This document shows positions 8,950 through 18,638 of a stretch of 64,000 bases of DNA, piece by piece. Origin of the DNA: Yoonia sp. G8-12 (GTDB lineage Bacteria > Pseudomonadota > Alphaproteobacteria > Rhodobacterales > Rhodobacteraceae); assembly GCF_038443675.1 (NCBI RefSeq), contig NZ_CP151762.1, positions 744,001 through 808,000 on the forward strand. Direction: 5' to 3'. Made by a program: the position numbers and the translations under genes. How positions within the stretch are numbered: the first letter of the stretch is position 1; every line of letters starts with the position of its first letter. The notes beneath the pieces are model-generated. The model was not told where the DNA came from. It worked only from the letters and a program-made list of their open reading frames with translations, and did not search any database.

Positions 8950-9417
8950 TGTTTTTCTCCCAACCAACATTGTTTCATTCGAAAGACGGCGTTGGATACG
9001 CACACCCTTGACGTTGCCTCAAGACTACACACCGCCGATTCAGTCAAACGATAATGGGACATTATGGCGTAAACCGTCGCTTTATGTGCCGAAATGACAA
9101 CGGTTTAGCGATTAATGATTGGTTTCGTGATGTGCGCAGCTTGTCGTGCTTTTGACATTTGAAACCGCAGAAAGCTGTCGCAACGTGACTATCATGCAAC
9201 GGGCTGAATGCTGCGCAGTTGTTGTGGCCATGACAGGGCACTTGGCAGTATGCACGCGTTGCGCGCGTTCACGGTCTGGCTGAACCAAAACCGCTAAGCT
9301 TGCGTAGTAAAACGTTTTCTCGCGTTTGGCTTTTCGGCCGCTGTCTGTGGACAAGTTTGTGAATGAATCACCCATCCAAATGGTCCGGCATGTGGGGGCG
9401 ATCAGGTCAACAAATTT

Positions 9418-9433
9418 AATCCATATTTTGTGT
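9418..9433. promoter_or_regulatory. Candidate NrdR box upstream of nrdJ
   Basis: AATCCATATTTTGTGT matches the NrdR consensus acaCwAtATwTwGtgt at 13 of 16 positions, including the whole right half. NrdR represses ribonucleotide reductase genes when (d)ATP is plentiful. Boxes normally come as a pair about two to three helical turns apart; no good partner is visible, only a weak match at 9493-9508, 75 bases away and not phased. Confidence 0.5.
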
Positions 9434-9560
9434 TAAAAAGCCGTTGACCCACGAGGGCTAGATGCGTCAGGTTGTGCGAGCCGACGGACACGACACAAGA
9501 TGTGGTAGCGGCACGGGGACAGTTCAGCAGGCGGGCGCGTACAATCAGCGCCCACAGACG

Positions 9561-9585
9561 TGCCCTTGGTCATGGATCAAGGGCA
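9561..9585 (+). other. Strong hairpin in the nrdJ leader
   Basis: TGCCCTTGGTC (9561-9571) pairs with GATCAAGGGCA (9575-9585) around a three-base ATG loop: 11 pairs with one G-U wobble. No T tract follows, so intrinsic termination is unlikely. It lies 103 bases before the nrdJ start codon. Confidence 0.5.
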
Positions 9586-9688
9586 GTGTGACGTCGACAG
9601 ATGACATGTTCTTCTACGGGTTGGCCGCGATAGCGGTCTTGGTAAGAATTTAGCCGCAACGACGGCACACACTAGATAGGGCAGACCA

Positions 9689-12600
9689 ATGAAAATCGAC
9701 CGTAATTTCACGAAAGCGAAAACAGGCGCCTATGGCGAGTTGGCCTTCAAAACGACGACATCAGAGATCAGAAACCCTGACGGCACGATCGTTTTCAAAC
9801 TCGACAATTGTGAAATTCCGGCCGGTTGGAGCCAGGTTGCCTCTGACGTCATCGCGCAGAAATATTTCCGCAAGGCGGGCGTGCCGTCCGAAGTGAAGCG
9901 CGTGAAGGAAAAGGGCGTGCCGGAATTCCTGTGGCGCTCCGTGCCCGCCAAGGACGCGACATTCGGTGGTGAAACGTCCGCCAAGCAAGTGTTCGACCGT
10001 TTGGCCGGTGCATGGACATATTGGGGCTGGAAGGGCGGCTATTTCACCTCCGAGGATGACGCACGCGCCTATTTCGACGAGATGCGCTATATGCTGGCGA
10101 CCCAGCGTGCGGCACCCAATAGCCCGCAGTGGTTCAACACCGGTCTGCACTGGGCCTACGGCATCGACGGTCCGGCCCAAGGCCACTACTATGTAGACTA
10201 TCAGACAGGTGAGCTGACCAAATCCACCTCCAGCTACGAGCACCCACAGCCGCACGCCTGCTTTATTCAATCCGTTGACGACGATCTGGTCAACGAGGGC
10301 GGGATCATGGATCTCTGGGTGCGTGAAGCACGCCTGTTCAAATACGGCTCTGGCACAGGCACCAATTTCTCATCCTTGCGCGGCGAGGGTGAGGCGCTGT
10401 CGGGCGGTGGTAAATCCTCCGGCCTGATGGGTTTCCTGAAAATCGGTGACCGCGCCGCTGGTGCCATCAAATCGGGCGGTACAACGCGCCGTGCGGCCAA
10501 GATGGTGATCGTGGACGCAGACCACCCTGACATTCAGGAATTCATTAACTGGAAGGTCATTGAAGAACAGAAAGTGGCGTCCATCGTTGCGGGTTCCAAA
10601 ATGCACGCCCGCTACCTGAACGCGATCTTTGCGGCGATCAAATCATGGGACGGCACCGAAGTCGCAGCCTATGATCCAAAGACAAACGACACATTGGCCG
10701 CAGCCGTCAAGGACGCCAAGCGGTCCGCTATTCCAGAGACGTACATCAAGCGCGTTCTGGACTACGCCAAGCAAGGCTACACCAGCATCGAATTCCCGAC
10801 CTACGACACAGATTGGGACTCCGAGGCCTATTCGTCCGTCTCTGGCCAGAACTCGAACAATTCGATCCGCGTGACCGATGCCTTCCTCAAGGCCGTAGAA
10901 GACGATGCCGACTGGAAACTGATCAACCGCCGCAACGGTGAAGTCGCCAAGATCATCAAAGCCCGCGAATTGTGGGAGCAGGTAGGCCACGCCGCATGGG
11001 CCTGTGCCGATCCGGGCATCCAGTACCACGACACAGTCAACGCATGGCACACATGCCCCGAAGACGGTGAGATTCGCGGCTCAAACCCTTGTTCTGAATA
11101 CATGTTCCTTGATGACACGGCTTGTAACCTTGCGTCGATGAACCTGCTGACATTCTATTCCGATGGTCAGTTCCAAGCCGAAGACTACATGCACGCCACA
11201 CGCCTGTGGACCGTGACGCTGGAAATCAGCGTGATGATGGCGCAGTTCCCGTCCAAGGAAATCGCGCAGCGGTCCTATGACTTCCGCACCTTGGGTCTGG
11301 GCTATGCCAACATCGGTGGTTTGCTGATGAACATGGGCTTTGGCTATGACAGCGACGAAGGCCGCGCCATGGGCGCCGCGCTGACCGCGATCATGTCGGG
11401 CGTGTCTTATGCCACATCCGCCGAAATGGCGGGTGAGCTGGGCGCCTTCCCGGGCTATGCCAAGAACAGCAAGCACATGCTGCGCGTGATCAAGAACCAC
11501 CGTCAGGCGGCCTTGGGCAAGAAAGACGGCTACGATGCACTGGAAGTCAAGCCTGTGCCACTCGACCACGCCAACTGCCCCGATCAGCGTTTGATCGAAC
11601 TGGCTGTCGAAAGCTGGGACGAGGCGCTGAAGCTGGGTAAAAAGCACGGCTACCGCAACGCGCAGGTGTCTGTGATCGCGCCAACCGGCACCATCGGGCT
11701 GGTCATGGATTGCGATACCACAGGAATCGAGCCTGACTTTGCACTGGTGAAGTTCAAGAAACTGGCCGGTGGCGGTTACTTCAAGATCATCAACCAGTCG
11801 GTGCCAGCGGCCCTTGAAAAGCTTGGCTATGGCTCGGCGCAGATCGAAGAGATCATCGCCTATGCTGTCGGTCACGGCTCCATCGGGCAGGCGCCAGCAA
11901 TCAACCACACCTCGCTGATCGGGCATGGCTTTGGTCAGGCGGAACTGGACAAGATCGAAGGCGCGCTTGGGTCGGCCTTTGATATCCGCTTTGTCTTTAA
12001 CCAGTGGACGCTGGGCGAAGAGTTCTGCACAAAAACACTGGGTATCCCAACCGAAAAGCTGAACGATCCGACGTTCGACCTGCTGCGCCACCTTGGCTAT
12101 TCCAAGCAGGATATCGACGCGGCCAACGATCACGTTTGCGGAACCATGACGCTGGAAGGCGCGCCATTCCTGAAAGAAGAGCACTATGTGGTCTTTGATT
12201 GCGCCAACCCATGCGGCAAAAAAGGCAAGCGTTATCTGAGCGTTGACAGCCACATCTACATGATGGCCGCAGCCCAGTCGTTCATCTCGGGTGCGATCTC
12301 CAAGACGATCAACATGCCAAACGACGCGACAATCGAGGACTGCCAGAAGGCATACGAATTGTCATGGTCGCTGGGTGTGAAGGCGAATGCGCTGTATCGC
12401 GATGGCTCCAAACTGTCCCAGCCTTTGGCGGCGGCCCTTGTCGAAGACGACGAGGACGCACAAGAGGTGCTGGAAAGCGGCAACCACCACGAAAAAGCCG
12501 CCGTGCTGGCCGAAAAGATCGTTGAGAAAATCATCGTGCAAGAGGTGCGCAACCGCGAACGCGAAAAGATGCCGCAGCGCCGCAAGGGGTACACCCAAAA

Positions 12601-13327
12601 GGCCATCGTTGGCGGGCACAAAGTGTACCTGCGCACAGGCGAGTATGAAGACGGTAATCTGGGCGAAATCTTCATTGACATGCACAAGGAAGGTGCCGGT
12701 TTCCGCGCCATGATGAACAACTTCGCCATCGCGGTATCGGTTGGTCTTCAGTACGGTGTGCCGCTTGAGGAATTCGTGGATGCCTTTACATTCACCAAGT
12801 TCGAGCCAGCAGGCATGGTCCAAGGCAACGACAGCATCAAGAACGCCACGTCGATCCTTGACTATATCTTCCGTGAACTGGCGGTGTCCTACCTCGACCG
12901 GACCGATCTGGCCCACGTCAAACCCGAAGGTGCAACCTTCGACAGCGTTGGCCGCGGTGAGGAAGAGGGTGTTTCCAACGTGAAAGCCCCGACAGAGAAC
13001 GCGGCAACACGGTCTTTGGAAGTGCTCAAGCAGATCTCGTCTACGGGGTATCTGCGCAAGCGGATGCCGCAGGATCTGGTCGTCTTCCAGGGTGGGGTCA
13101 GCGCCAGGGCGTTGGACACCAGCACCGACCCAGTCGGTACGCTGCAAACCATCGTCAGCGAAAGCGTCACAGCAACGACCGCGACGGCCACGATCTCGGC
13201 CCGCGACAAGGCCAAGATGCAAGGCTATGAGGGCGATCCGTGCGGCGAATGCGGCAACTACACGCTGGTGCGCAACGGGACATGCATGAAGTGCAATACC
13301 TGCGGCGGGACGTCCGGGTGTAGCTAA
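9689..13327 (+). CDS. nrdJ: Adenosylcobalamin-dependent (class II) ribonucleotide reductase
   Basis: Reduces ribonucleotides to deoxyribonucleotides with a radical generated from adenosylcobalamin, so it needs no oxygen or metal-radical subunit. The 1212-residue protein has NSPQWFNTGLHWAYG near residue 140, the NPCSE active-site motif in GSNPCSEYMFLDDTACNLAS near residue 465, PTGTIGLVMDCDTTGIEPDF near 665, and a Cys-rich C-terminus (GDPCGECGNYTL, then CMKCNTCGGTSGCS) supplying the shuttle cysteines and a zinc-like site. It is a single gene with its own long leader and a terminator downstream. Cobalamin synthesis genes are also in this window. Confidence 0.97.
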   Translation: MKIDRNFTKAKTGAYGELAFKTTTSEIRNPDGTIVFKLDNCEIPAGWSQVASDVIAQKYFRKAGVPSEVKRVKEKGVPEFLWRSVPAKDATFGGETSAKQVFDRLAGAWTYWGWKGGYFTSEDDARAYFDEMRYMLATQRAAPNSPQWFNTGLHWAYGIDGPAQGHYYVDYQTGELTKSTSSYEHPQPHACFIQSVDDDLVNEGGIMDLWVREARLFKYGSGTGTNFSSLRGEGEALSGGGKSSGLMGFLKIGDRAAGAIKSGGTTRRAAKMVIVDADHPDIQEFINWKVIEEQKVASIVAGSKMHARYLNAIFAAIKSWDGTEVAAYDPKTNDTLAAAVKDAKRSAIPETYIKRVLDYAKQGYTSIEFPTYDTDWDSEAYSSVSGQNSNNSIRVTDAFLKAVEDDADWKLINRRNGEVAKIIKARELWEQVGHAAWACADPGIQYHDTVNAWHTCPEDGEIRGSNPCSEYMFLDDTACNLASMNLLTFYSDGQFQAEDYMHATRLWTVTLEISVMMAQFPSKEIAQRSYDFRTLGLGYANIGGLLMNMGFGYDSDEGRAMGAALTAIMSGVSYATSAEMAGELGAFPGYAKNSKHMLRVIKNHRQAALGKKDGYDALEVKPVPLDHANCPDQRLIELAVESWDEALKLGKKHGYRNAQVSVIAPTGTIGLVMDCDTTGIEPDFALVKFKKLAGGGYFKIINQSVPAALEKLGYGSAQIEEIIAYAVGHGSIGQAPAINHTSLIGHGFGQAELDKIEGALGSAFDIRFVFNQWTLGEEFCTKTLGIPTEKLNDPTFDLLRHLGYSKQDIDAANDHVCGTMTLEGAPFLKEEHYVVFDCANPCGKKGKRYLSVDSHIYMMAAAQSFISGAISKTINMPNDATIEDCQKAYELSWSLGVKANALYRDGSKLSQPLAAALVEDDEDAQEVLESGNHHEKAAVLAEKIVEKIIVQEVRNREREKMPQRRKGYTQKAIVGGHKVYLRTGEYEDGNLGEIFIDMHKEGAGFRAMMNNFAIAVSVGLQYGVPLEEFVDAFTFTKFEPAGMVQGNDSIKNATSILDYIFRELAVSYLDRTDLAHVKPEGATFDSVGRGEEEGVSNVKAPTENAATRSLEVLKQISSTGYLRKRMPQDLVVFQGGVSARALDTSTDPVGTLQTIVSESVTATTATATISARDKAKMQGYEGDPCGECGNYTLVRNGTCMKCNTCGGTSGCS

Positions 13328-13430
13328 GGGATAACGAGCTTCGGAGCGGGTGCGCTCGCTCCGGCGCGGATTAGGCCGCAGGCAAAAAAACCGAGCGGTA
13401 CATAATGAGTGAGCCTGATCAGCGAAACTC

Positions 13431-13456
13431 AGGGAGGGCCTTGGTCCTCCCTTTTT
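13431..13456 (+). terminator. Intrinsic terminator after nrdJ
   Basis: AGGGAGG (13431-13437) pairs with CCTCCCT (13446-13452) over an eight-base loop and runs into TTTTT. It lies about 100 bases after the nrdJ stop. A second GC-rich hairpin (CGGAGCG/CGCTCCG) without a T tract sits between them, near 13346-13367. Confidence 0.8.
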
Positions 13457-13525
13457 CTTTGCAGCGGGGCCTTTTACAAAATGCCAAACCCGTGCGCATG
13501 ATCGGATGACCAAAGGAATGTTCCC

Positions 13526-15430
13526 ATGACCGACTTTTTGCTTCTGGCCTTTATCTTTCTGATCGCAGGCGTGATCGCCGTCCCGATTGCCACGCGGTTG
13601 GGGCTGGGGTCTGTGCTTGGCTATCTGATCGCAGGGATCGTGATCAGTCCGGTTCTTTCGCTTTTGCATGTCGATGTGATTTCGATCCAGCATTTTGCCG
13701 AATTCGGTGTTGTGATGATGCTGTTTCTGGTCGGGCTTGAATTGGAACCAAAGCGGCTTTGGGCGATGCGCGGGCGGTTGATCGGGCTTGGCGGCGGGCA
13801 GGTGGGACTGACGGCGGGGGTAGTCATGGCGCTTGCGATGCTTTTTGGTTTGGAGTGGACTGTGGCCTTGGCGATTGGCCTGATCGCGGCATTAAGTTCA
13901 ACCGCTATCGTTCTGCAAACGTTGAATGAAAAAGGTTTGATGAAAAGCGATGGCGGGCAGTCGAGCTTTTCTGTGCTGCTGGCCCAGGACATTGCCGTTA
14001 TCCCAATGCTGGCGCTGATGCCGCTTTTAGCCATGCCCGAACTGCTTGGGGCGGCCAGCGATGTCGCGCATGCCGCTGAGGGTGATCACGGTGCGGGCAT
14101 GAGCCTTGTTGCCGGATTGAACGGGTGGCAGACGGCACTGGTGAATGTCGTTGCGATTGCGGCTGTGGTGGGCGCTGGCAGCTATCTGACCCGTCCCATT
14201 TTCCGCTTTATTGCGGGTGCCAATCTGCGCGAACTGTTCACGGCAACGGCCCTGATGATGGTGATCGGTATCGCACTTTTGATGTCGCTGGTTGGTCTGT
14301 CGCCTGCGTTGGGCACGTTTCTTGCAGGGGTGGTGCTGGCCAACAGCGAATACCGGCACGAGTTGGAATCAGACATTGATCCGTTCAAAGGGCTGCTTTT
14401 GGGGCTGTTTTTCATGACAGTTGGTGCCGCGATCAACTTTGGCCTTCTGGCCGACAATCTGCTGCTGATTCTCGGCCTGACGGTTCTGCTGATCGTGGTC
14501 AAGGCGGCGGTTCTGGCCGTGCTGGCGGTTGTCTTCAAACTGCGCGGTGCGGACCGCTGGCTGCTTGCCCTGAGCCTTGCACAAGCGGGTGAGTTCGGTT
14601 TCGTGTTGTTGTCGTTTTCGGTCGCATCTGCGGTGCTCCCGCAGATATTGGCGGATCAACTGCTCCTTGTTGTGGCGCTGTCGATGATGCTGACGCCGCT
14701 TTTGTTCATCTTCTACGACCGTGTGATCGTGCCGCGCTACACCTTTGCGGACGACGGCGAAGCGGACAAGATTGAAGAGCAGGGCGCAGTCATTATTGCC
14801 GGTGGCGGGCGCATTGGCGGGCTGGTGCGCCGTATTCTAAGTGCTGCGGGCTATTCGCTCACGGTGATCGACTATAACGCACAACACCTTGAAAACATGC
14901 GCCGCTTTGGGGCGCGCATCTACTATGGTGACGCAACGCGCCCCGATTTGCTGCATGCGGCGGGCCTGCACCACGCCAAGGTCTTTGTGGCGGCGATTGA
15001 TGACCGCGAAAAGCTGACAGAACTGGTGCGCTATGTGCGTGAAACCGCACCGCATGTGCATATCATCGCCCGTGCGGTGGATCGTCACCACGTCTATGAG
15101 CTTTGGGCGGTCGGGTGCCGCGATATCATTCGTGAAACATATGACAGTGCGCTGCGCATAGGCCGGTCGTCGCTGGAGGCGCTGAATATTCCCAAAGATC
15201 GCGCGCAGATGATGGTGGATGCGTTCAATCGCGCAGATCGCAAGGCCATGATCGCGCTGGCGGATGCCTATGATCCAGAAATCCCCGTCATGGAGAACGC
15301 GACCTATATTGCGCGTGTGCAGGATACGCTGGGACCGCGTGAGGTCGCGTTGCACGCCGAAATGATGCATATTCTGGAAACCGGTGAGATGCCGCAAGAG
15401 GATGACGTCGCACAAGGCCCGAGCGGCTAG
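13526..15430 (+). CDS. CPA2-family cation/proton antiporter (KefB/KefC type)
   Basis: Inner-membrane monovalent cation:proton antiporter, probably K+ efflux. The first 400 or so residues form about 12-13 membrane segments of the Na/H exchanger fold, with FGVVMMLFLVGLELEPKRLW and SSTAIVLQTLNEKG motifs. A cytosolic RCK/TrkA-N domain follows from about residue 415, with a GGGRIGG dinucleotide-binding loop and VIDYNAQHLENM. At 634 residues it is of usual KefC length. I see no KefF/KefG-like ancillary gene nearby. Its stop overlaps the convergent DUF985 gene by four bases. Confidence 0.9.
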   Translation: MTDFLLLAFIFLIAGVIAVPIATRLGLGSVLGYLIAGIVISPVLSLLHVDVISIQHFAEFGVVMMLFLVGLELEPKRLWAMRGRLIGLGGGQVGLTAGVVMALAMLFGLEWTVALAIGLIAALSSTAIVLQTLNEKGLMKSDGGQSSFSVLLAQDIAVIPMLALMPLLAMPELLGAASDVAHAAEGDHGAGMSLVAGLNGWQTALVNVVAIAAVVGAGSYLTRPIFRFIAGANLRELFTATALMMVIGIALLMSLVGLSPALGTFLAGVVLANSEYRHELESDIDPFKGLLLGLFFMTVGAAINFGLLADNLLLILGLTVLLIVVKAAVLAVLAVVFKLRGADRWLLALSLAQAGEFGFVLLSFSVASAVLPQILADQLLLVVALSMMLTPLLFIFYDRVIVPRYTFADDGEADKIEEQGAVIIAGGGRIGGLVRRILSAAGYSLTVIDYNAQHLENMRRFGARIYYGDATRPDLLHAAGLHHAKVFVAAIDDREKLTELVRYVRETAPHVHIIARAVDRHHVYELWAVGCRDIIRETYDSALRIGRSSLEALNIPKDRAQMMVDAFNRADRKAMIALADAYDPEIPVMENATYIARVQDTLGPREVALHAEMMHILETGEMPQEDDVAQGPSG

Positions 15431-15845
15431 CGCGGGATGTCGACCTCGGGGTTCGCCAGAGAAAAGCCCGTGAATTGAAAACCGGGCGACACTGTGCAGC
15501 CCACCAAGGTCCAGTCACCGGTTGTTGCGGCCATCTGCCAGTGGGCTTCGGGCACGATGATCTGGGGGATCTCTCCATGCGCTAAATCCGGCCCCAGCCG
15601 ATGATCGGTGGCGGGGCCTGCAAGGGTGGCTGACAGCGACAGGATCAGCGGCGCACCTGCGTAGTAATGCCAGATTTCCACGGCATCAACAGCGTGCCAG
15701 TGGCTTGCCTGTCCCGCTTTCAGCAGGAAGTAGATGCAGGTGCCTGTGGCGCGCCCTTCATTCTCGGCCACCCAGGTCTGGCGGTAGAACCCCCTTCGGG
15801 ATGCGGGGCAAGGTCGAGCTGGGCGATGATGTCGTCAGCGGTCAT
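15427..15845 (-). pseudogene. DUF985 (cupin_5) protein, frameshifted
   Basis: Small cupin-fold protein of unknown function. From ATG 15845 the frame reads MTADDIIAQLDLAPHPEG; the conserved HPEGGFYRQTW motif is then lost. It is restored in another frame, which continues from AENEGRATGTCIYFLLKAG to the normal end at 15427. The switch coincides with a five-base homopolymer (C 15790-15794 on the plus strand) where six would give GGF. The ATG overlaps the stop of the GNAT gene, so eno-GNAT-DUF985 look like one operon. An assembly error is at least as likely as real inactivation. Confidence 0.82.
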
Positions 15846-16432
15846 TTGATCAACGGGACATGCGGAGCGGTGGTTTCAGGATGGATGCCATCACACCTTG
15901 GGTCAGAAAACACTTCGACCGCAATCTTGTAGGGGACAAAACCGGCCTTTTGATAAAAGCCAAGCGCACGCGGATCGTCCCAGTTGCAGGTATGCACATA
16001 GAAGCGGGTGATATCACGCGCGAAGGCGCGTCTTTGCGCCAGCGCCATCATCGGGCCGCCAAGTCCTTGTCCTGTCGCTTCCTTGATGATCCCGAAATAC
16101 GCCAACTCGCAATCCTGTGGGCCCTTAAAAGCCAGTTCCACAAGACCGATCGGGTCCGGTCCTTTGCGGATCACCCAGACTTCTGTCGTCTCGCGTGCCA
16201 AAATCGCGCTGAGTTCTTCCGCATCAAGCACGAGCCGCGACGACCAGAGCCATGGTGCGCCCACGGCACGGAATAACATGCGGTAATCCGCGATTGTGGG
16301 CACCTCACGGGTTGCCGTGATCCCATCGGGAAACGGCGTGTCGCCCGTGATCGCGGGGGCGGACATCTCCAGATAGGTTACCACCGCCGGCACATGGCCG
16401 GCGGGGATGTCGTGCATGCCTTCGGTGATCAT
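15842..16432 (-). CDS. GNAT family N-acetyltransferase
   Basis: A 196-residue acetyl-CoA-dependent acyltransferase. The acetyl-CoA-binding loop is visible as EATGQGLGGPMM near residue 120, followed by VHTCNWDDPRALGFYQKAGFVP, the usual motif B end of the fold. Substrate unknown. Both ends overlap neighbours by four bases (ATGA with the eno stop; its own stop with the DUF985 start), which argues for co-translation in an eno operon. Confidence 0.87.
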   Translation of the reverse strand: MITEGMHDIPAGHVPAVVTYLEMSAPAITGDTPFPDGITATREVPTIADYRMLFRAVGAPWLWSSRLVLDAEELSAILARETTEVWVIRKGPDPIGLVELAFKGPQDCELAYFGIIKEATGQGLGGPMMALAQRRAFARDITRFYVHTCNWDDPRALGFYQKAGFVPYKIAVEVFSDPRCDGIHPETTAPHVPLIK

Positions 16433-17706
16433 CCTTTCAGGATGCTCCGCCCCGCATAAATAGCGGTTTCACCCAGCATTTCTTCAATCCGGATCAACTG
16501 GTTATACTTTGCCAGACGATCCGAGCGCGACAGCGAGCCTGTTTTGATCTGGCCACAGTTTGTTGCCACAGCAAGATCGGCAATCGTTGCATCCTCAGTC
16601 TCGCCCGAACGGTGCGACATCACATTTGTGAATTTTGCGCGGTGCGCCATATCGACGGCCTGCAAGGTTTCGGTCAGGGTGCCGATCTGGTTCACCTTGA
16701 CCAGCATGGAGTTGGCCGAGCCTTTGGCGATCCCTTCGGCCAGACGGGCAGGGTTGGTCACGAACAGATCGTCGCCCACCAATTGCACCTTGTCGCCAAT
16801 CATATCGGTCAGGGTTTTCCAGCCGTCCCAGTCATCCTCGGACATGCCGTCTTCGATGCTGATGATGGGGTAATCTTCGGCCAGTTTCGCCAGATAGGCC
16901 GCGTTTTCATCGCTGGTCAGCGAAATGCCTTCGCCCGCCATCTCGTATTTGCCGTTCTTGTAGTACTCGGTCGCCGCACAATCGAGCGCGAGGTAGATAT
17001 CTTTGCCCGGCTCATAACCGGCCTCTTTGATCGACGTCATGATGAAATCAAGCGCGTCGCGTGTGCTGGCAAGGTTCGGGGCAAAGCCGCCTTCATCTCC
17101 GATGCCGGTGTTGTGGCCTGCGGCGGACAGTTCTTTTTTCAGCGTGTGGAACACTTCCGCGCCCATCCGGATCGCTTCGCGAACGTTTTCAGCCGCAACC
17201 GGCATGATCATGAATTCCTGAATATCAATTGGATTATCAGCATGTTCGCCGCCGTTGATGATGTTCATCATCGGGACAGGCAGGGTGCGGGCCGACGTGC
17301 CTCCGATATAGCGGAAGAGCGGCTGTGCGGTAAAATCTGCTGCAGCTTTGGCCACCGCCATAGAGACGCCCAAGATCGCGTTTGCGCCAAGGCGGGCTTT
17401 GTTCGGGGTGCCGTCAAGTTCGATCATCGCCATGTCGATGGCGACTTGCTCGGTTGCATCAAAGCCAAGGATCGCTTCTGCGATCTCGCCATTCACGGCG
17501 GCGACGGCCTCAAGCACGCCTTTGCCCATGTAGCGGGATTTGTCGCCATCGCGCTTTTCCACGGCCTCGTGCGCGCCGGTGGATGCGCCCGATGGCACCG
17601 CCGCGCGGCCCATTGTGCCGTCTTCCAAAATCACGTCGACTTCGACCGTGGGGTTGCCACGGCTGTCAAGGATTTCGCGGGCGTGGATGTCGATGATCGT
17701 GCTCAT
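16429..17706 (-). CDS. eno: Enolase
   Basis: Interconverts 2-phosphoglycerate and phosphoenolpyruvate in glycolysis and gluconeogenesis. The 425-residue protein has ILDSRGNPTVEVDV at the N-terminus, SGASTGAHEAVE, the metal ligands in IISIEDGMSEDDW and LVGDDLFVTNP, and the catalytic region NQIGTLTET and SHRSGETED. GGAGCATCCC lies just before ATG 17706. It is followed by overlapping GNAT and DUF985 genes. Confidence 0.98.
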   Translation of the reverse strand: MSTIIDIHAREILDSRGNPTVEVDVILEDGTMGRAAVPSGASTGAHEAVEKRDGDKSRYMGKGVLEAVAAVNGEIAEAILGFDATEQVAIDMAMIELDGTPNKARLGANAILGVSMAVAKAAADFTAQPLFRYIGGTSARTLPVPMMNIINGGEHADNPIDIQEFMIMPVAAENVREAIRMGAEVFHTLKKELSAAGHNTGIGDEGGFAPNLASTRDALDFIMTSIKEAGYEPGKDIYLALDCAATEYYKNGKYEMAGEGISLTSDENAAYLAKLAEDYPIISIEDGMSEDDWDGWKTLTDMIGDKVQLVGDDLFVTNPARLAEGIAKGSANSMLVKVNQIGTLTETLQAVDMAHRAKFTNVMSHRSGETEDATIADLAVATNCGQIKTGSLSRSDRLAKYNQLIRIEEMLGETAIYAGRSILKG

Positions 17707-17745
17707 GGGATGCTCCTAAAGCGAATGTTAGCGGTATCAGCGCCT

Positions 17746-18636
17746 CTATAGCGCGGGTCCGGGTTGAAGTGAAGCGCGGTGCAACCGTGCCTCGCGCCAC
17801 AGGGTGTAGATGCCTGTTGTCATAATAATGGCCGCGCCGATAATGGTGGCGGTATCGGGAACTTCGCGGAACATCAGATAGCCGACAATCAGGGCAAAGA
17901 TCATGCGGCTATAGCGGAACGACGAAATGATGCCCGCATTGCCCCCACGGGTGGCCGCAACAATCGCCAGATAGGCGATCATGCCCACGACGATGGTGCC
18001 AAAGAGGATCAGCGATTGATAGGCATTGGGCATGACAAAGCTTTGCCCGCGCAAGAGTGTGACCAGCAAACCTGCTGGCACGATCAGGGCAAAGGTATGG
18101 GTGGCAAGCTGGGGGCCATTCAGTTTCACCGTCAGACTGCGGGTGATCAGATCACGCGCCGCAAGCCCCAACATCCCCGCCACGGCCAGAAGTGTCGCAG
18201 GCGTAAACCCTTCCATCCCGGGGCGAATGATAATCAGCACGCCGATAAACCCTACCATAATTGCGATCCACCGCCGCCAGCCCACGGCCTGTCCCAAGAA
18301 CAGGGCGGCGCCCAGCGTCACAACCAGCGGTGTGGCCTGAATAACGGCAGAGGCAGTTGTCAGCGGCACCACCGCCAGCGAGGTGGCGAAAAGGATGGAT
18401 CCTGTGGTGTCAGACGCGCTCCGCAACAGGACTGTGCGGTCCAGATATTCGGGCTGCCAAAGCGCATCACCCCTGATTGCCGACCAGACCAGAAAACCGA
18501 TCAGGCCGCCGAAACAGGCAATCGAGATAATCTGCCCTACGGGCATATCCGCTGCCAGCATCTTGATCATGCCGTCCTCGACAGCAAAGCACAGCATCGC
18601 AAAGACCATAAAGGCCGCGCCACGGATATTGTCCAA
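17746..18636 (-). CDS. EamA/DMT family transporter
   Basis: Inner-membrane exporter-type protein of 296 residues with about ten hydrophobic segments in two EamA repeats (first ending near ALFLGQAVGWRRW, second near GYLMFREVPDTATIIGAAII). Substrate unknown; the family includes amino-acid and metabolite exporters. It starts three bases after the stop of the fur-family gene and is probably co-transcribed with it. Confidence 0.87.
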   Translation of the reverse strand: MDNIRGAAFMVFAMLCFAVEDGMIKMLAADMPVGQIISIACFGGLIGFLVWSAIRGDALWQPEYLDRTVLLRSASDTTGSILFATSLAVVPLTTASAVIQATPLVVTLGAALFLGQAVGWRRWIAIMVGFIGVLIIIRPGMEGFTPATLLAVAGMLGLAARDLITRSLTVKLNGPQLATHTFALIVPAGLLVTLLRGQSFVMPNAYQSLILFGTIVVGMIAYLAIVAATRGGNAGIISSFRYSRMIFALIVGYLMFREVPDTATIIGAAIIMTTGIYTLWREARLHRASLQPGPAL

Positions 18637-18638
18637 GC

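Larger units (their letters stand above)
8950..9688. other. Long non-coding region upstream of nrdJ
   Basis: About 740 bases between the small acidic-tailed gene (minus) and nrdJ (plus). It holds an NrdR-box-like site at 9418-9433 and a strong hairpin at 9561-9585. Two short open frames (9112-9375 minus, 9462-9653 plus) show no recognisable domain or convincing ribosome-binding site and are not called. I found no cobalamin riboswitch. The part from about 9434 to 9688 probably forms a long nrdJ leader. Confidence 0.6.

Noticed and set aside
9112..9375. 87-codon minus-strand frame
   Set aside because: No recognisable domain, no convincing ribosome-binding site, and atypical residue composition in a non-coding region.
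9493..9508. Second NrdR box (ACACAAGATGTGGTAG)
   Set aside because: Only about 11 of 16 positions fit, and it is 75 bases from the first box rather than the usual close phased spacing.
9462..9653. 63-codon frame in the nrdJ leader
   Set aside because: It runs through the strong hairpin, has no recognised domain and no clear ribosome-binding site; a leader RNA explains the region better.
9434..9688. Possible cobalamin riboswitch before nrdJ
   Set aside because: The region lacks a recognisable B12-box (GCCACTG-type) and the expected multi-stem layout; only one strong hairpin is clear.
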